Assembly (NCBI GenBank): GCA_016745215.1
Contig: CP050890.1
Span: 7,147,001-7,211,000 of the forward strand
Reading direction: 5' to 3'
Source of the DNA: Thiohalocapsa sp. PB-PSB1
GTDB taxonomy: Bacteria > Pseudomonadota > Gammaproteobacteria > Chromatiales > Chromatiaceae
Length of the DNA: 64,000 nucleotides
The notes under the pieces are model-generated. The model searched no databases, was not told the origin of the DNA, and saw nothing but the letters and a program-made list of their open reading frames with translations. Made by a program: the position numbers and the translations under genes. The number at the start of each line of letters is the position of its first letter. Position 1 is the stretch's first letter. Below are positions 1-9,281 of the stretch, one piece after another.

Positions 1-1
1 G

Positions 2-136
2 ACCGATCGCGACAGCATGCGTTTTCGCATGTTACTCGGGCGTACGGCATTGGCCGGACGCGCGCTGGTGGACCCGCAACGTTCTTTTTTGACTGGCCGC
101 CCGGCAGTAATCGACTTGTCAGGCAGGAAGGCATGA
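2..136 (+). CDS. C-terminal end of an ATP-dependent zinc protease-like (COG4067) protein, partial
   Basis: An open frame enters from the left edge and stops with TGA at 134-136, giving 44 residues. The visible tail, with MLLGRTALAGR followed by VDPQRSFLTGRP, resembles the C-terminus of the small aspartyl-protease-like family annotated as putative ATP-dependent zinc protease. The beginning of the gene lies outside the window. The assignment rests on a short tail only; the role of the family is poorly defined. Confidence 0.55.
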   Translation, partial: TDRDSMRFRMLLGRTALAGRALVDPQRSFLTGRPAVIDLSGRKA

Positions 137-259
137 ACGCGACTGTCCAACTGGACAGCTGGGCCAGATCACGTCCACAGCTGGCAATCGGAGCTATTTC
201 GACCACTTGCCGCGGCAGGTGTAAACTCTTGTCATCCCAAGCGAACCGATACTTTTACC

Positions 260-1534
260 ATGTCTGATCACAGCATCATCGACGTCGAAGCCTACATGGC
301 CGCGGTCGGCGCCCGCGCCCGTGCAGCATCACGGCTGACAGCGCGCGCCGGAACCGCGGTGAAGAACACTGCTCTCGCCGCCATTGCAGAGGATTTGCAC
401 CGGCGCCGGAATGCCCTCGGCCAAGCAAATGCCGCGGATCTGGAAGCCGGTGTGGCCAAGGGGCTGGATGCGGCATTGTTGGACCGGTTGGAGCTGACAC
501 CAAAACGCATTGACGCGATGATCGAGGGCCTTGCGCAGATTGCCGCGCTGGAGGATCCAATCGGCGCCATCAACGATCTAAACTTGCGTCCATCCGGCAT
601 CCAAGTGGGGCGTATGCGAGTACCCCTGGGTGTGGTCGGTATCATCTACGAATCGCGGCCCAACGTCACCGCAGATGCCGCTGCCTTATGCCTAAAATCC
701 GGCAACGCCGCGGTGTTGCGCGGCGGCTCCGAGGCGTTTGCATCCAACCAGGCAATTGCCGCCAGCATCTGCACCGGTCTGGAGAGCGCTGGGCTACCCG
801 CCGACGCGGTACAGGTGTTGGCCACCACCGAACGCGCCGCGGTGGGCGCCATGATCACCCATCCGGAGCACATCGACGTGATTATTCCTCGCGGCGGCAA
901 GGGTCTGATCGAGCGCATCAGTCGCGAAGCACGGATACCGGTCATCAAGCATCTGGACGGCATCTGTCATGTCTACATCGACGACCGCGCTGATCTCGAC
1001 CAAGCCTTCGAAATCGCTATGAACGCCAAGACCCAGCGCTATGGCACCTGCAACACCATGGAAACCCTGCTGGTGGCCGAGGCTGCCGCAGCAGATATTC
1101 TTCCGCGGCTAGCAAGCGCTCTGCTCGACAAGGGCGTCGAAGTGCGTGGCTGCGAGCGCACCAGGGCATTGGTGGATGCTGCCGTGCCCGCCACTGACCA
1201 GGACTGGGAGACGGAATATCTGGCACCGATTCTGTCCGTGCGCGTGGTGGCTGACCTGGATGCTGCCATTGAACACATTGAGGTATACGGATCACATCAC
1301 ACCGACAGCATCGTCACCACCGACTATCTTCGCGCACGGCGCTTTTTGCGCGAAGTCGATTCCAGCTCGGTCATGGTGAATGCCTCGACGCGCTTCGCCG
1401 ACGGCTTCGAATACGGTCTCGGTGCCGAGATCGGTATCAGCACCGACAAGTTTCATGCGCGCGGGCCAGTTGGCCTGGAAGGGCTCACCTCGCTGAAGTT
1501 CATTGTGCTCGGGGATGGGCAGGTGCGCCCCTGA
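260..1534 (+). CDS. proA: Gamma-glutamyl phosphate reductase
   Basis: Catalyses the NADPH-dependent reduction of L-glutamyl 5-phosphate to glutamate semialdehyde, the second step of proline synthesis, in the cytosol. The 424-residue length is normal for ProA. The aldehyde-dehydrogenase-fold catalytic cysteine is in RYGTCNTMETLL near residue 264, and the segments IYESRPNVT and GLEGLTSLKF near the C-terminus are family signatures. No strong Shine-Dalgarno precedes the ATG, but the N-terminal alignment supports it. proB is not adjacent. Strong identification. Confidence 0.96.
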   Translation: MSDHSIIDVEAYMAAVGARARAASRLTARAGTAVKNTALAAIAEDLHRRRNALGQANAADLEAGVAKGLDAALLDRLELTPKRIDAMIEGLAQIAALEDPIGAINDLNLRPSGIQVGRMRVPLGVVGIIYESRPNVTADAAALCLKSGNAAVLRGGSEAFASNQAIAASICTGLESAGLPADAVQVLATTERAAVGAMITHPEHIDVIIPRGGKGLIERISREARIPVIKHLDGICHVYIDDRADLDQAFEIAMNAKTQRYGTCNTMETLLVAEAAAADILPRLASALLDKGVEVRGCERTRALVDAAVPATDQDWETEYLAPILSVRVVADLDAAIEHIEVYGSHHTDSIVTTDYLRARRFLREVDSSSVMVNASTRFADGFEYGLGAEIGISTDKFHARGPVGLEGLTSLKFIVLGDGQVRP

Positions 1535-2160
1535 GCGAGGCGGCTTCAGCTCCTGATTGCAGCCAGGCTCCGCTAGCAGAAATACCGCGGATTTTTCTGC
1601 TGAGGTGCTTTTCTGTTAAAGTATTATCGAATGAGTTTGAGAAAGGTTTGCTCTAAGTGATGGTGCAGAAACAAGCTAAACAGGTTTTTGGCTTGGGTGT
1701 CGCCTGCCGACTCATTCGGTACCGCTATCGGCGTCGGTATCGGTATCGGCGTCGGTATCGAACTGACCAACTCCGATTCCCATAGCGACCCCCGACCCCG
1801 ATTGCACTCCCCGCCGATGTTTGGATAGCGTTGTATAGGTTATTCATGAACCGCTACTAATTGACTTTGGAAAGACTGCCAAATCAGATCGAAAGGTTTT
1901 TTCGCTTGGTTTTCTAGTTCCCACTATTCTCCTTTTATCAAAATCATGCATCTGCACCAGAGTGCGCAACTGCGGCCGCATAGACCAGACTGCCATATGA
2001 GCCAAACTCCATCGGTCTGTTACAGTCATCCGTATGAGCAATACGGCACCGACCGCAGTAGAGGTTTGCACCAGCGACGCATCGGCGACAATGCCTGTGG
2101 CCTGTCTGAATGCGAACCTCGACCTCCTGTCCCACCACCGCTATCCATTCAGCGCGCGGT
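1535..2160. other. Gene-free stretch between proA and nadD
   Basis: Holds a reduced copy of the four-helix-bundle repeat (1654-1859, listed separately). A weak hairpin with arms AGCAGAAAT at 1575 and ATTTTTCTGCT ending at 1601 could act as a terminator for proA but has no following T-run. The open frame upstream of 2161 has no recognisable protein similarity. Confidence 0.5.
1654..1859 (+). repeat. Four-helix-bundle repeat element, gene-less copy
   Basis: Begins TAAGTGATGGTGCAG and ends GAACCGCTACTA. Both ends recur, inverted, at 55752-56200, and most of the element recurs at 41037-41627. Here the central degenerate gene is missing and only the flanks remain, with alternating TATCGG/CGTCGG hexamers about 1720-1765. 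It looks like an internal-deletion derivative of the longer copies. Confidence 0.7.
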
Positions 2161-2895
2161 ATGATCGGCATCTTCGGCGGCACTTTCGACCCGATCCACT
2201 ACGGCCACCTGCGCCCGGCCCTCGACGTTCAACAGGCGCTCGCATTGAGTGAGTTGCGATTCATGCCTCTGAATATCGCGGTGCACCGCGAACAACCTCG
2301 CGTTGCCGCGACACAACGGCGGGAAATGGTGGAGGCAGCCATCGCCAACGAACCGAGTTTCCGCGTCGATGATCGAGAATTATCTCGTGAAGGTCGGTCC
2401 TATACCGTCGATACCCTGATCTCGCTGCGCCAGGAACTTGGTGATGATCTACCGATCTGTTTATTGGTCGGTGGCGACGCCTTTAACGGCTTTTTTGATT
2501 GGCACCGCCCGCAGGACATTCTCAATCTGGCCCACCTGGTGGTCATGCAGCGGCCTGGAGTCTCGTTACAGCGCGATCCTGAGCTGCGCTCCGAAGTCGA
2601 GCGTCGGCGCGTCATGCGGCACAACCAATTGCAACACACCCCTGCCGGGCATATCTGGTTCAAAACAGTGACCCAACTCGACGTCTCGTCCACCCGTATT
2701 CGCCAGATGTTGGCCGCCGGTCACAGCCCGCGCTACCTACTGCCAGATGCCGTGCTCGACATCATTGAGCGCAATGCCTGTTATGGAGTGCAGACCGAGC
2801 GAGCCATGCCAGCCCATAATCCAGTAGATCAGCGTGCCATCGCCGGTCGACCTATGCCTATCGAGTCCGCAAACACCAACCCAGAGGGGAAATGA
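2161..2895 (+). CDS. nadD: Nicotinate-nucleotide adenylyltransferase
   Basis: Transfers AMP from ATP to nicotinate mononucleotide to make deamido-NAD in NAD synthesis. The nucleotidyltransferase signature GIFGGTFDPIHYGHL starts at residue 3 and VSSTRIRQML marks the C-terminal ISSTxxR motif. I place the start at ATG 2161 because the fold begins immediately there; the frame is open to an earlier ATG at 2110, which would add 17 unrelated residues. About 30 residues beyond the usual end (after IIERNACYG) form a low-complexity tail. The stop overlaps the rsfS start, so the two are translationally coupled. Confidence 0.94.
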   Translation: MIGIFGGTFDPIHYGHLRPALDVQQALALSELRFMPLNIAVHREQPRVAATQRREMVEAAIANEPSFRVDDRELSREGRSYTVDTLISLRQELGDDLPICLLVGGDAFNGFFDWHRPQDILNLAHLVVMQRPGVSLQRDPELRSEVERRRVMRHNQLQHTPAGHIWFKTVTQLDVSSTRIRQMLAAGHSPRYLLPDAVLDIIERNACYGVQTERAMPAHNPVDQRAIAGRPMPIESANTNPEGK

Positions 2896-3287
2896 TGCAG
2901 CTTGAGCAACTGAAAGACCTGATCGTCGAAACCCTAAACGATATGAAGGCCCGTGATGTGACAATCATGGACGTGCGCGGCAAGACCGTAATCACGGACT
3001 ACATGGTCGTGGCATCTGGTACCTCCGACCGTCACGTAAAATCCATAGCCGAGACAATCGCTTATCGCGCCAAGGAGGCTGGAGAACCGGCAATCGGCAG
3101 CGAAGGAGTCGACGCTGGCGAGTGGGCGCTGGTGGACCTGAATGGGTTAGTCGTTCATATCATGCTGCCAAAGGTGCGCGATTTCTATAACCTTGAACGC
3201 CTGTGGTCGGCGCCCGCGCTTGTTTCCGATTCGATGCCTGCTCAACCCCAGCCGGCATCGCAGACTCTGGCAGCCGGCTCGCTTTAG
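2892..3287 (+). CDS. rsfS: Ribosomal silencing factor RsfS (Iojap/YbeB family)
   Basis: Binds ribosomal protein uL14 and blocks joining of the ribosomal subunits during starvation. The 131-residue product shows the family core, including VTDYMVV-like ITDYMVVASGTSDRHVKSI and the EGVDAGEWALVDL and LERLW segments. It overlaps the nadD stop by 4 bases (ATGA). ATG 2895 is a second possible start, one codon later. rlmH, which usually follows rsfS, is not here; folA follows after 231 bases. Confidence 0.94.
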   Translation: MMQLEQLKDLIVETLNDMKARDVTIMDVRGKTVITDYMVVASGTSDRHVKSIAETIAYRAKEAGEPAIGSEGVDAGEWALVDLNGLVVHIMLPKVRDFYNLERLWSAPALVSDSMPAQPQPASQTLAAGSL

Positions 3288-3518
3288 CCTATTCAGCCCT
3301 TCCGCACCAAGCGTCAGCCTGTGCCCCGGGTCAATTTAATCGCATCATCGAACCCACATGCCTGACATCCTGGAACAAGGGCGCGCATCCGCTCGAGCAG
3401 ATCTGCAAGCAGCCTTCACTGCATCTGATCAGCCATTTCACCAGGTGCCATCACCGCCACGCCGGCTTATCCAAGCCGGAAGCAATAGTGAAAATGTCTG
3501 GCAAAACCCAACCAAATA

Positions 3519-4043
3519 ATGCGGTCCATGACGCAACAACGTCCTCTCGTTACCATCGTCGCAGCTATGGCCCGCAACCGAGTCATCGGTCATGCTAACG
3601 ATCTACCCTGGCACCTGCCCGCTGATCTGGCGCATTTTAAACACCTGACATTAGACAAACCCATCATCATGGGGCGGCGCACCTGGCAGTCTTTACCCGG
3701 CCTACTGCCGCGCCGCCGCCATATCGTGATCTCCCGCGATCCATTCTTTCACCCCGCACAATGCGAGGTCGTCGACAGTCCAGAGACCGCCATCACCGCC
3801 GCCGCTGGCGAACCTGAGATCATGATCGTCGGCGGCGCCAGCATCTATCGCGCCTTGCTGCCCTTTGCACTGCGTATGGAATTGACCCTGATCAACGCCG
3901 ATATCGATGGCGATACCCGCTTTCCGCCATGGGAGCCGGAGCAATGGACGGAGGTCGCCCGTCGGCATTGTGCGGCAGACGAATACAATGCATATTCGAT
4001 GGATTTTGTTCGATTTGAACGTCAGGCGAACAAATCACCCTAG
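3519..4043 (+). CDS. folA: Dihydrofolate reductase
   Basis: Reduces dihydrofolate to tetrahydrofolate with NADPH. Signatures are MARNRVIG, the substrate loop NDLPWHLPADLAHFK, and the NADPH-binding IIMGRRTWQSL and IMIVGGASIYRALLP. The total of 174 residues is close to the usual 160-170. ATG 3528 gives a start closer to family norms; neither ATG has a clear ribosome-binding site. Chromosomal type by sequence, not a recognised plasmid resistance allele. Confidence 0.95.
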   Translation: MRSMTQQRPLVTIVAAMARNRVIGHANDLPWHLPADLAHFKHLTLDKPIIMGRRTWQSLPGLLPRRRHIVISRDPFFHPAQCEVVDSPETAITAAAGEPEIMIVGGASIYRALLPFALRMELTLINADIDGDTRFPPWEPEQWTEVARRHCAADEYNAYSMDFVRFERQANKSP

Positions 4044-4619
4044 TGCAGCGGTGCGAATGTCCCGCTACCGTTTCTGCTGTTTGTCGTTGTCTTGATCGTT
4101 GTCTTAATCGCTCGTCAGGGCAAACGCATCAAAATCTATTTTTATAAATTACTAGGATAATCAGAATCTATAGCTGTGATAGCCAGAAAAAAGAGGCACT
4201 TTCAACGGCTCGTTTAAGTAAAGTTCATGAAATGAGTCGATCACGCAGAAAACATGCAGGATTTAGATACATTTGCCCTGAATCGCTCGTCGTGTGTTAT
4301 CGATGACGACCACGACAACGACTGCAAACGGTCTCGCGACTTCCGAGCAGAGCACTGGGCCAGCAGAGCACTAGGCTGTCGGAATGTCCTGAGTTTTGAT
4401 GCCAAACCGATTCCGGGTCTTGGATTGCTTCATCGAACGCACTGGGGAAGCCTCATCGGTGTCGGGGTCGCTATCGGAATCGGAATCGAATCCGCTCATC
4501 GATCAAAACAGCCAGCTCGATACCAATCCCTAATGTTGACCTTGACACCGACCCCGACCCCGACTAAGCATCCATGAACCGGGAAGCGCTTGTTTTAGTG
4601 AGACTGCAGATTTCGACAG
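4044..4619. other. Gene-free stretch downstream of folA
   Basis: Bases 4042-4080 are an inverted partial copy of part of the 212 bp repeat unit (GCAGCGGTGCGAATGTCCCGC). Around 4460-4570 there is an ATCGGAATCGG-type hexamer tract followed by ACCGACCCCGACCCCGAC, ending CATGAACC, which resembles the edges of the four-helix repeat element. No gene was recognised. Confidence 0.5.
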
Positions 4620-5868
4620 CCTATCTACAAGCTAACGGGTACGGCCGACGTAGGAGCCCGCTTGCGGGCGAACAGGCCGCGATGCCGGCAGGTCGGATGC
4701 AAGACAGGGCCTTGCCGATAGAGCAGGAAAGGGTAGCGGGACATCCGCACCGCTGCACTAGCACGATAAAAACATGCCACTAAGCGCGAAGGTCGATCTT
4801 TGTCGGGTAGCCGGCACATCGCCCGCAAGCGGGCTCCTACAAGCTAACGTGTACGGCCGACGTAGGAGCCCGCTTGCGGGCGAACAGGCCGCGATGCCGG
4901 CAGGTCGGATGCAAGACAGGGCCTTGCCGATAGAGCAGGAAAAGGTAGCGGGACATCCGCACCGCTGCACTAGCACGATAAAACATGCCACTAAGCGCGA
5001 AGCTCGATCCTTGCCGTGTAGCCGGCACATCGCCCGCAAGCGGGCTCCTACAAGCTAACGGCTACGGCCGACGTAGGAGCCCGCTTGCGGGCGAACAGGC
5101 CGCGATGCCGGCAGGTCGGACGCAAGGTACAGTGCCTTGCCGATAGAGCAGGAGAGGGTAGCGGGACATCCGCACCGCCGCACGAATACAATGAAACATG
5201 CCACTCAGCGCGAAGCTCGATCCTTGCCGTGTAGCCGGCACATCGCCCGCAAGCGGGCTCCTACAAGCTAACGGGTACGGCCGACGTAGGAGCCCGCTTG
5301 CGGGCGAACAAGCCGCGATGCCGGCAGGTCGGACGCAAGGTACAGGGCCTTGCCGATAGAGCAGGAGAGGGTAGCGGGACATCCGCACCGCTGCACTAAC
5401 ACAATAAAACATGCCACTAAGCGCGAAGCTCGATCCTTGCCGTGTAGCCGGCACATCGCCCGCAAGCGGGCTCCTACAAGCTAACGGGTACGGCCGACGT
5501 AGGAGCCCGCTTGCGGGCGAACAAGCCGCGATGCCGGCAGGTCGGACGCAAGGTACAGGGCCTTGCCGATAGAGCAGGAGAGGGTAGCGGGACATCCGCA
5601 CCGCTGCACGAATACAATGAAACATGCCACTAATCGCGAAGCTCGATCCTTGCCGTGTAGCCGGCACATCGCCCGCAAGCGGGCTCCTACAAGCTAACGG
5701 GTACGGCCGACGTAGGAGCCCGCTTGCGGGCGAACAGGCCGCGATGCCGGCAGGTCGGACGCAAGGTACAGTGCCTTGCCGATAGAGCAGGAGAGGGTAG
5801 CGGGACATCCGCACCGCTGCACTAGCACGATAAAACATGCCACTAAGCGCGAAGCTCGATCTTATCCG
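4620..5868. repeat. Tandem array of six ~212 bp repeats with REP-like palindromes
   Basis: The motif TAGGAGCCCGCTTGCGGGCG starts at 4651, 4863, 5074, 5287, 5500 and 5713, giving periods of 212, 211, 213, 213 and 213. Each unit ends with the inverted form CGCCCGCAAGCGGGCTCCTA, so unit borders can fold into long hairpins. Interiors differ by scattered substitutions. The array ends where the IS21 element begins. Long antisense open frames across it are a by-product of the periodicity and are not called as genes. Single related motifs recur near 28711 and 33925. Confidence 0.93.
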
Positions 5869-5911
5869 ATGTCAATTATCTTGTCCGGTCAGCGACAACT
5901 ATCTTGGCCGG

Positions 5912-6964
5912 TTAGTTGTCGCTGTTCTTTGGGGTGGGAGCCTCCTGTGTTGTGGGGTGGTTTGGGGCGCCCCTGGCGGGTCCGAGCACGGGAAGAAGCC
6001 CGAAGGGCGACTGGACGTGCTCGGACCCGCCAGGGGCGCGGCGCCGCGCCGTGGGGTTGTCGTCGCGCGCCGTGCGGGCGCGCTCGCGACGACGATTACT
6101 CGGCCTCGGGGTTGATGGCCGACGCGCGCGGTTCGTTACGCCGCGCGCTGTCAGCGCTGCTTGTCGTCGACCTGTTCGCTGGCGCCGGATATGCGCTCGC
6201 TGGCTCGCTGGCTCGCTGCCGCGCTGGCCGAGGGCGTGCTTGCGCCGGTAGCTATCGCTTACGATCTCGATGATGCTCGCGTGATGGACCAGGCGGTCGA
6301 CGGCGGCCACCGTCATCATCTGGTCGGGGAAGATCTGATCCCAGTCGGCGAACGCCTGGTTGGAGGTGATGATCAGGCTGGCGCGCTCGTAGCGATGGGC
6401 GATGAGTTCGAACAGCACCTGTGTTTCCTGTTGGCTTTTCTTGACGTAGCCGAAATCGTCCAAGATCAGTAGCGGGTACTTGTCGAGCTTGTGCAACGCG
6501 TCTTCCAGGCGCAGTTGCTCGCGGGCGAGTTGCAACTGCTGCACCAACGCGGTGGTGTTGGCGTAGCGCACGCGCACGTTGCGCTCGGTGAGCGCATGGC
6601 CGATGGCGGCGGCCAGGTGGGTCTTGCCGACGCCGCTGGCACCGAACAGCAGCAGGTTGCGCGCTTGGCGGGTCCAGTCGCTGGAGCCGGCCAGGGCCTG
6701 GATCTGCGCGCGGGTCGCCTCTGGCAGTTCGGCGAAATCGAAGCTGGCCAGGCTTTTGCCCGGGGGCAACTGGGATTCCTTGCTGTAACGCGAAATGCGT
6801 CGGCTGTGACGATCGGCCAGCTCTTGCTCGCATCGCGCACTGAGGTAGCGCGCGCCGTCCCAGCCGTTGCGCTCGGCTGTCTCGAGCTGCGTCTGCCAGT
6901 GGCGGGCGATGCTGGTGAGGTTCAGTTGCTTGAGCATCAGCGCTAATGTGGCGGTCTGGACCAT
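5912..6964 (-). CDS. istB: IS21-family helper ATPase IstB
   Basis: AAA+ (DnaC-like) ATPase that assists IstA in target selection during transposition. Walker A is GASGVGKTHLAAAIG and Walker B is LLILDDFGY. The start ATG at 6964 lies one base after the istA stop, as is common for this pair. At about 350 residues it is some 90-100 longer than typical IstB. The extra C-terminus, after SDSYRRKHALGQ, is Arg/Pro/Ala-rich and encoded partly by a large inverted repeat (5967-6040), so it may be a read-through tail without function. Confidence 0.92.
   Translation of the reverse strand: MVQTATLALMLKQLNLTSIARHWQTQLETAERNGWDGARYLSARCEQELADRHSRRISRYSKESQLPPGKSLASFDFAELPEATRAQIQALAGSSDWTRQARNLLLFGASGVGKTHLAAAIGHALTERNVRVRYANTTALVQQLQLAREQLRLEDALHKLDKYPLLILDDFGYVKKSQQETQVLFELIAHRYERASLIITSNQAFADWDQIFPDQMMTVAAVDRLVHHASIIEIVSDSYRRKHALGQRGSEPASQRAHIRRQRTGRRQAALTARGVTNRARRPSTPRPSNRRRERARTARDDNPTARRRAPGGSEHVQSPFGLLPVLGPARGAPNHPTTQEAPTPKNSDN
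5967..6040. repeat. Large inverted repeat at the end of istB
   Basis: Arms GGCGCCCCTGGCGGGTCC.. and ..GGACCCGCCAGGGGCGC are perfectly complementary over about 24 bases, extending through GAGCACG/CGTGCTC, with a loop of roughly 25 bases. It lies inside the extended IstB tail near the left end of the IS. A role as transcription barrier is possible but inferred. Confidence 0.75.
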
Positions 6965-6965
6965 G

Positions 6966-8501
6966 TCAGTGCAGCTCCATGGATTGGCCCTGCGCGGGCA
7001 ACAGGTGGTCGTAGCTCGCAAGCGCGTGCTGGATACTGGGCCGGTCGCGCAGCTCAGCCTGCTGTGTGGCTGCGTCGCGGGCGTCGAAACGGCTTTCCAG
7101 CGCCGTCAGCGTGGGCACGCTACCCGCGGCGATGCGCTCGAGCAGATACGCGCCCAGCGCCTGCTCACAGTCGGCGCGCGCGGCCAGGGCGAGGATGCCG
7201 ACGATGCGTTTGCATGCCGCGCGTGCTTCTAGGTGGCTGTCCAGATGCTGCCAGATCGCGCGGTAGGTGGCGTTGGGCAGCAGGTCTTCGCGCAGCTGCG
7301 AGTAGCGAAAGGCCTGCGGCTTGCGTGCCAGCACGCCGATGAGGTGGCGGTAGTCGATGCGCCGTGCCCGCTCGTGGTTGACGCTGTACACCCGCGGCAG
7401 CGTGAGCGCCAAGGTTGCGCCGACGTACGCCTCGATGCGGTCGTCGAAGAGATGCAGGCGTAGCCGCTCGCCGACCAGGCGTGCGGGCACGCTGTAGAGC
7501 ACGCGCTTGACATCAATGGTGGCGAAGGTGGTGACCACGACCACCTGCTCGCTGTAGTCGCCGGTGCGCCGCCGTGGTAGGGCTTGCAGCTGCGCGCGCT
7601 CAATGGCGAGCGCCTCGCTGCAACGCCGGTTGAAACGCACCAGCAGGGCGTCGAGCCACTCTCGGTAGTCCTGCAAGCTGGCGAAATCGGCCGAGTCACG
7701 CAGCAACAACGCCTGCACAATGCGCCGCTTGATGTGCCCGTGCGGCGATTCCACGGCGCCGTTCTCGTGACTGACGCCACGGTTGTTGCGCGTGGCCGTC
7801 ATGCCGTAATGCGCGCAGAGCTGCGTGTAGCGCTCGGTGAGGTCCGCTTGTGCTTCGCTGCTGAGGTTCTTGTAGGCCGCCGAGAGGCTGTCGGTGCGGT
7901 GCTCCAACGGTGCCCCACCAAGCCGCCACAGCGCCTCCTGTAGCCCTTCGGCCAGCGCACTGTAGGATTCCCCTCCAAGCACGACCTTGACGTGGCTCCA
8001 GCCGCTGTAGGCGAGGCGAAAGTGGTACAGCCGGTGGTCCAGCTCCTCGCCAGCGATCGTCACGACCAGCCCTTTGAGTTCGGTGAAATCCGATAACCCC
8101 TGCCGACCTGGTTCCTGCACCTGGCGGAACATCACCTCCTTGTCCGCTCCGTGCAGCGCCTTCCACGCCTTCACCCGACGCTGGAAGGTGCGCTTCTTGC
8201 CGTTGCCGTACTCTCCCGGATGGCGTTCCTGCAAGTCTTCAAACAGGGTCGTCGCATCCAGGCGCGGCTGGCGCTCCAGACGACTGACGATCTCCTCCTC
8301 CCAGACCCCTGCAAACGGGTCCGCGCGCGTTCGCCAGTGCCGCTCCTTGCGCTGTAATACGCCGACCTCCCCGTGTTCGATCCGCCGTGCACTGCGCTCG
8401 GATACGCCCGTCTTGGCGCTCGCCTGCGCCTGCGTGCGACTTTGCTTTCTGTTGCTCATGTAGAACTTGACCTGCTCAATGGTGATCCGCTTGCCTGACA
8501 T
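6966..8501 (-). CDS. istA: IS21-family transposase IstA
   Basis: DDE-type transposase that cuts and joins the IS ends. The N-terminus has a helix-turn-helix region (TQAQASAKTGVSERSARRIE). The catalytic core includes DFTELKGLVVTIAG and the downstream glutamate in GAVESPHGHIKRRI. The 511-residue length is normal and no frameshift is seen, so the protein could be functional. Its stop is followed after one base by the istB start. Confidence 0.94.
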   Translation of the reverse strand: MSGKRITIEQVKFYMSNRKQSRTQAQASAKTGVSERSARRIEHGEVGVLQRKERHWRTRADPFAGVWEEEIVSRLERQPRLDATTLFEDLQERHPGEYGNGKKRTFQRRVKAWKALHGADKEVMFRQVQEPGRQGLSDFTELKGLVVTIAGEELDHRLYHFRLAYSGWSHVKVVLGGESYSALAEGLQEALWRLGGAPLEHRTDSLSAAYKNLSSEAQADLTERYTQLCAHYGMTATRNNRGVSHENGAVESPHGHIKRRIVQALLLRDSADFASLQDYREWLDALLVRFNRRCSEALAIERAQLQALPRRRTGDYSEQVVVVTTFATIDVKRVLYSVPARLVGERLRLHLFDDRIEAYVGATLALTLPRVYSVNHERARRIDYRHLIGVLARKPQAFRYSQLREDLLPNATYRAIWQHLDSHLEARAACKRIVGILALAARADCEQALGAYLLERIAAGSVPTLTALESRFDARDAATQQAELRDRPSIQHALASYDHLLPAQGQSMELH

Positions 8502-8591
8502 TCACGCGCCGTTTGGTTGCGAAAATGCCAGCTACCTTAGCCTCTAAAATCGGCCAAGTTAGTTGTCGTCGACCGGCCAAGTTAATTGTCA

Positions 8592-9281
8592 CCTAACAAT
8601 GCCGGACGAGAAGATAAGCCAGGTGGTCTGTTTCTCGACAGAAATCGCCCTAATTCACCACGGAGAATGCGAAGGACGCAGCGCAAAGGATGCATTTGTC
8701 TTGGCCCCTCTGCGCACTCTGCATCTCTGCGTTGAATCCTCGCATTCTTTGAGAACAGCACCCAGTAAATGTCAAGTTTTTCATGCCCTGATGCCATGTC
8801 TTTTCGCTCCCGATCCCGATCGCGATCAAGTACGCTAGGCGGGCTGCGCCCCATAGGCACCAGCCGCTGATCAGGGTTCGCACTTCTTCGCTCTACTCGC
8901 AGTCATTGCTACCCACTGCAAAGAACTCGCCTTTGGTGACTGTGGTACATCCTTGGAGCATGGACAATGGTTGAGCTGTCGGAGCGTTCCATCCTGTTGC
9001 GGATTACTGATTAGCATCAACGACAGCGTCAGTGGATTGGCGGGTTCGAGTGCGTACGGAAACGGGATCTGAGCAAATGCAAGAAAGATCTGTCGCATTG
9101 ACGACAATGCTGCTCGGATGCACCGATCCATTTTCCCGCAGATAGGCTGCATTGGACTATAATTCATTTTTAGAACAGGAGTATGGGAAATAAATCCATT
9201 GCCTGATTGTGGCCTTGTTTTACCTGGTCTCAGCTTTGCTAGGAAATGGAAATTCAGCAGTGTAAATTGGGAGACCCTGGT
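8592..9281. other. Gene-free stretch right of the IS, mostly dispersed repeats
   Basis: Bases 8597-8652 match, with substitutions, the inverted sequence at 32338-32393 and a third copy near 34503-34560 (core GACGAGAAGATAAGCC / TTTCTCGACAGAAATCGC). Bases 8655-8745 and 8755-8850 match, on the other strand, 34140-34230 and 34052-34138. The rest, 8851-9281, shows nothing recognised; an open minus frame there lacks any family signature. Confidence 0.6.

Larger units (their letters stand above)
5870..8591 (-). mobile_element. IS21-family insertion sequence, complete
   Basis: The element has TG at 5870 and CA at 8591. Its ends are related inverted repeats, each made of two sub-repeats: left TGTCAATTATCTTG and CGACAACTATCTTGGCCGG; right, read inward, TGACAATTAACTTGG and CGACAACTAACTTGGCCG. 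The two genes istA and istB are read leftward. No matching target duplication was visible in the flanking bases, which may mean a rearranged or old insertion. Length 2722 bp. Confidence 0.9.

Noticed and set aside
3203..3598. 131-residue open frame between rsfS and folA
   Set aside because: It overlaps both genes in a different frame and shows no rlmH-like or other family signature.
5062..5838. 258-residue minus-strand open frame across the 212-bp array
   Set aside because: The frame repeats with the DNA units and has no codon-position bias or family match; it is a by-product of periodicity.
4620..5868. Possible CRISPR array at the regular repeats
   Set aside because: Units are over 200 bp and nearly identical throughout, with no short repeats separated by unique spacers and no cas genes in the window. 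The 45-bp array likewise has no spacers.
5860..8600. Target-site duplication of the IS21 element
   Set aside because: Bases left of 5870 (TATCCGA) and right of 8591 (CCTAACA) do not match over 4-8 bases.
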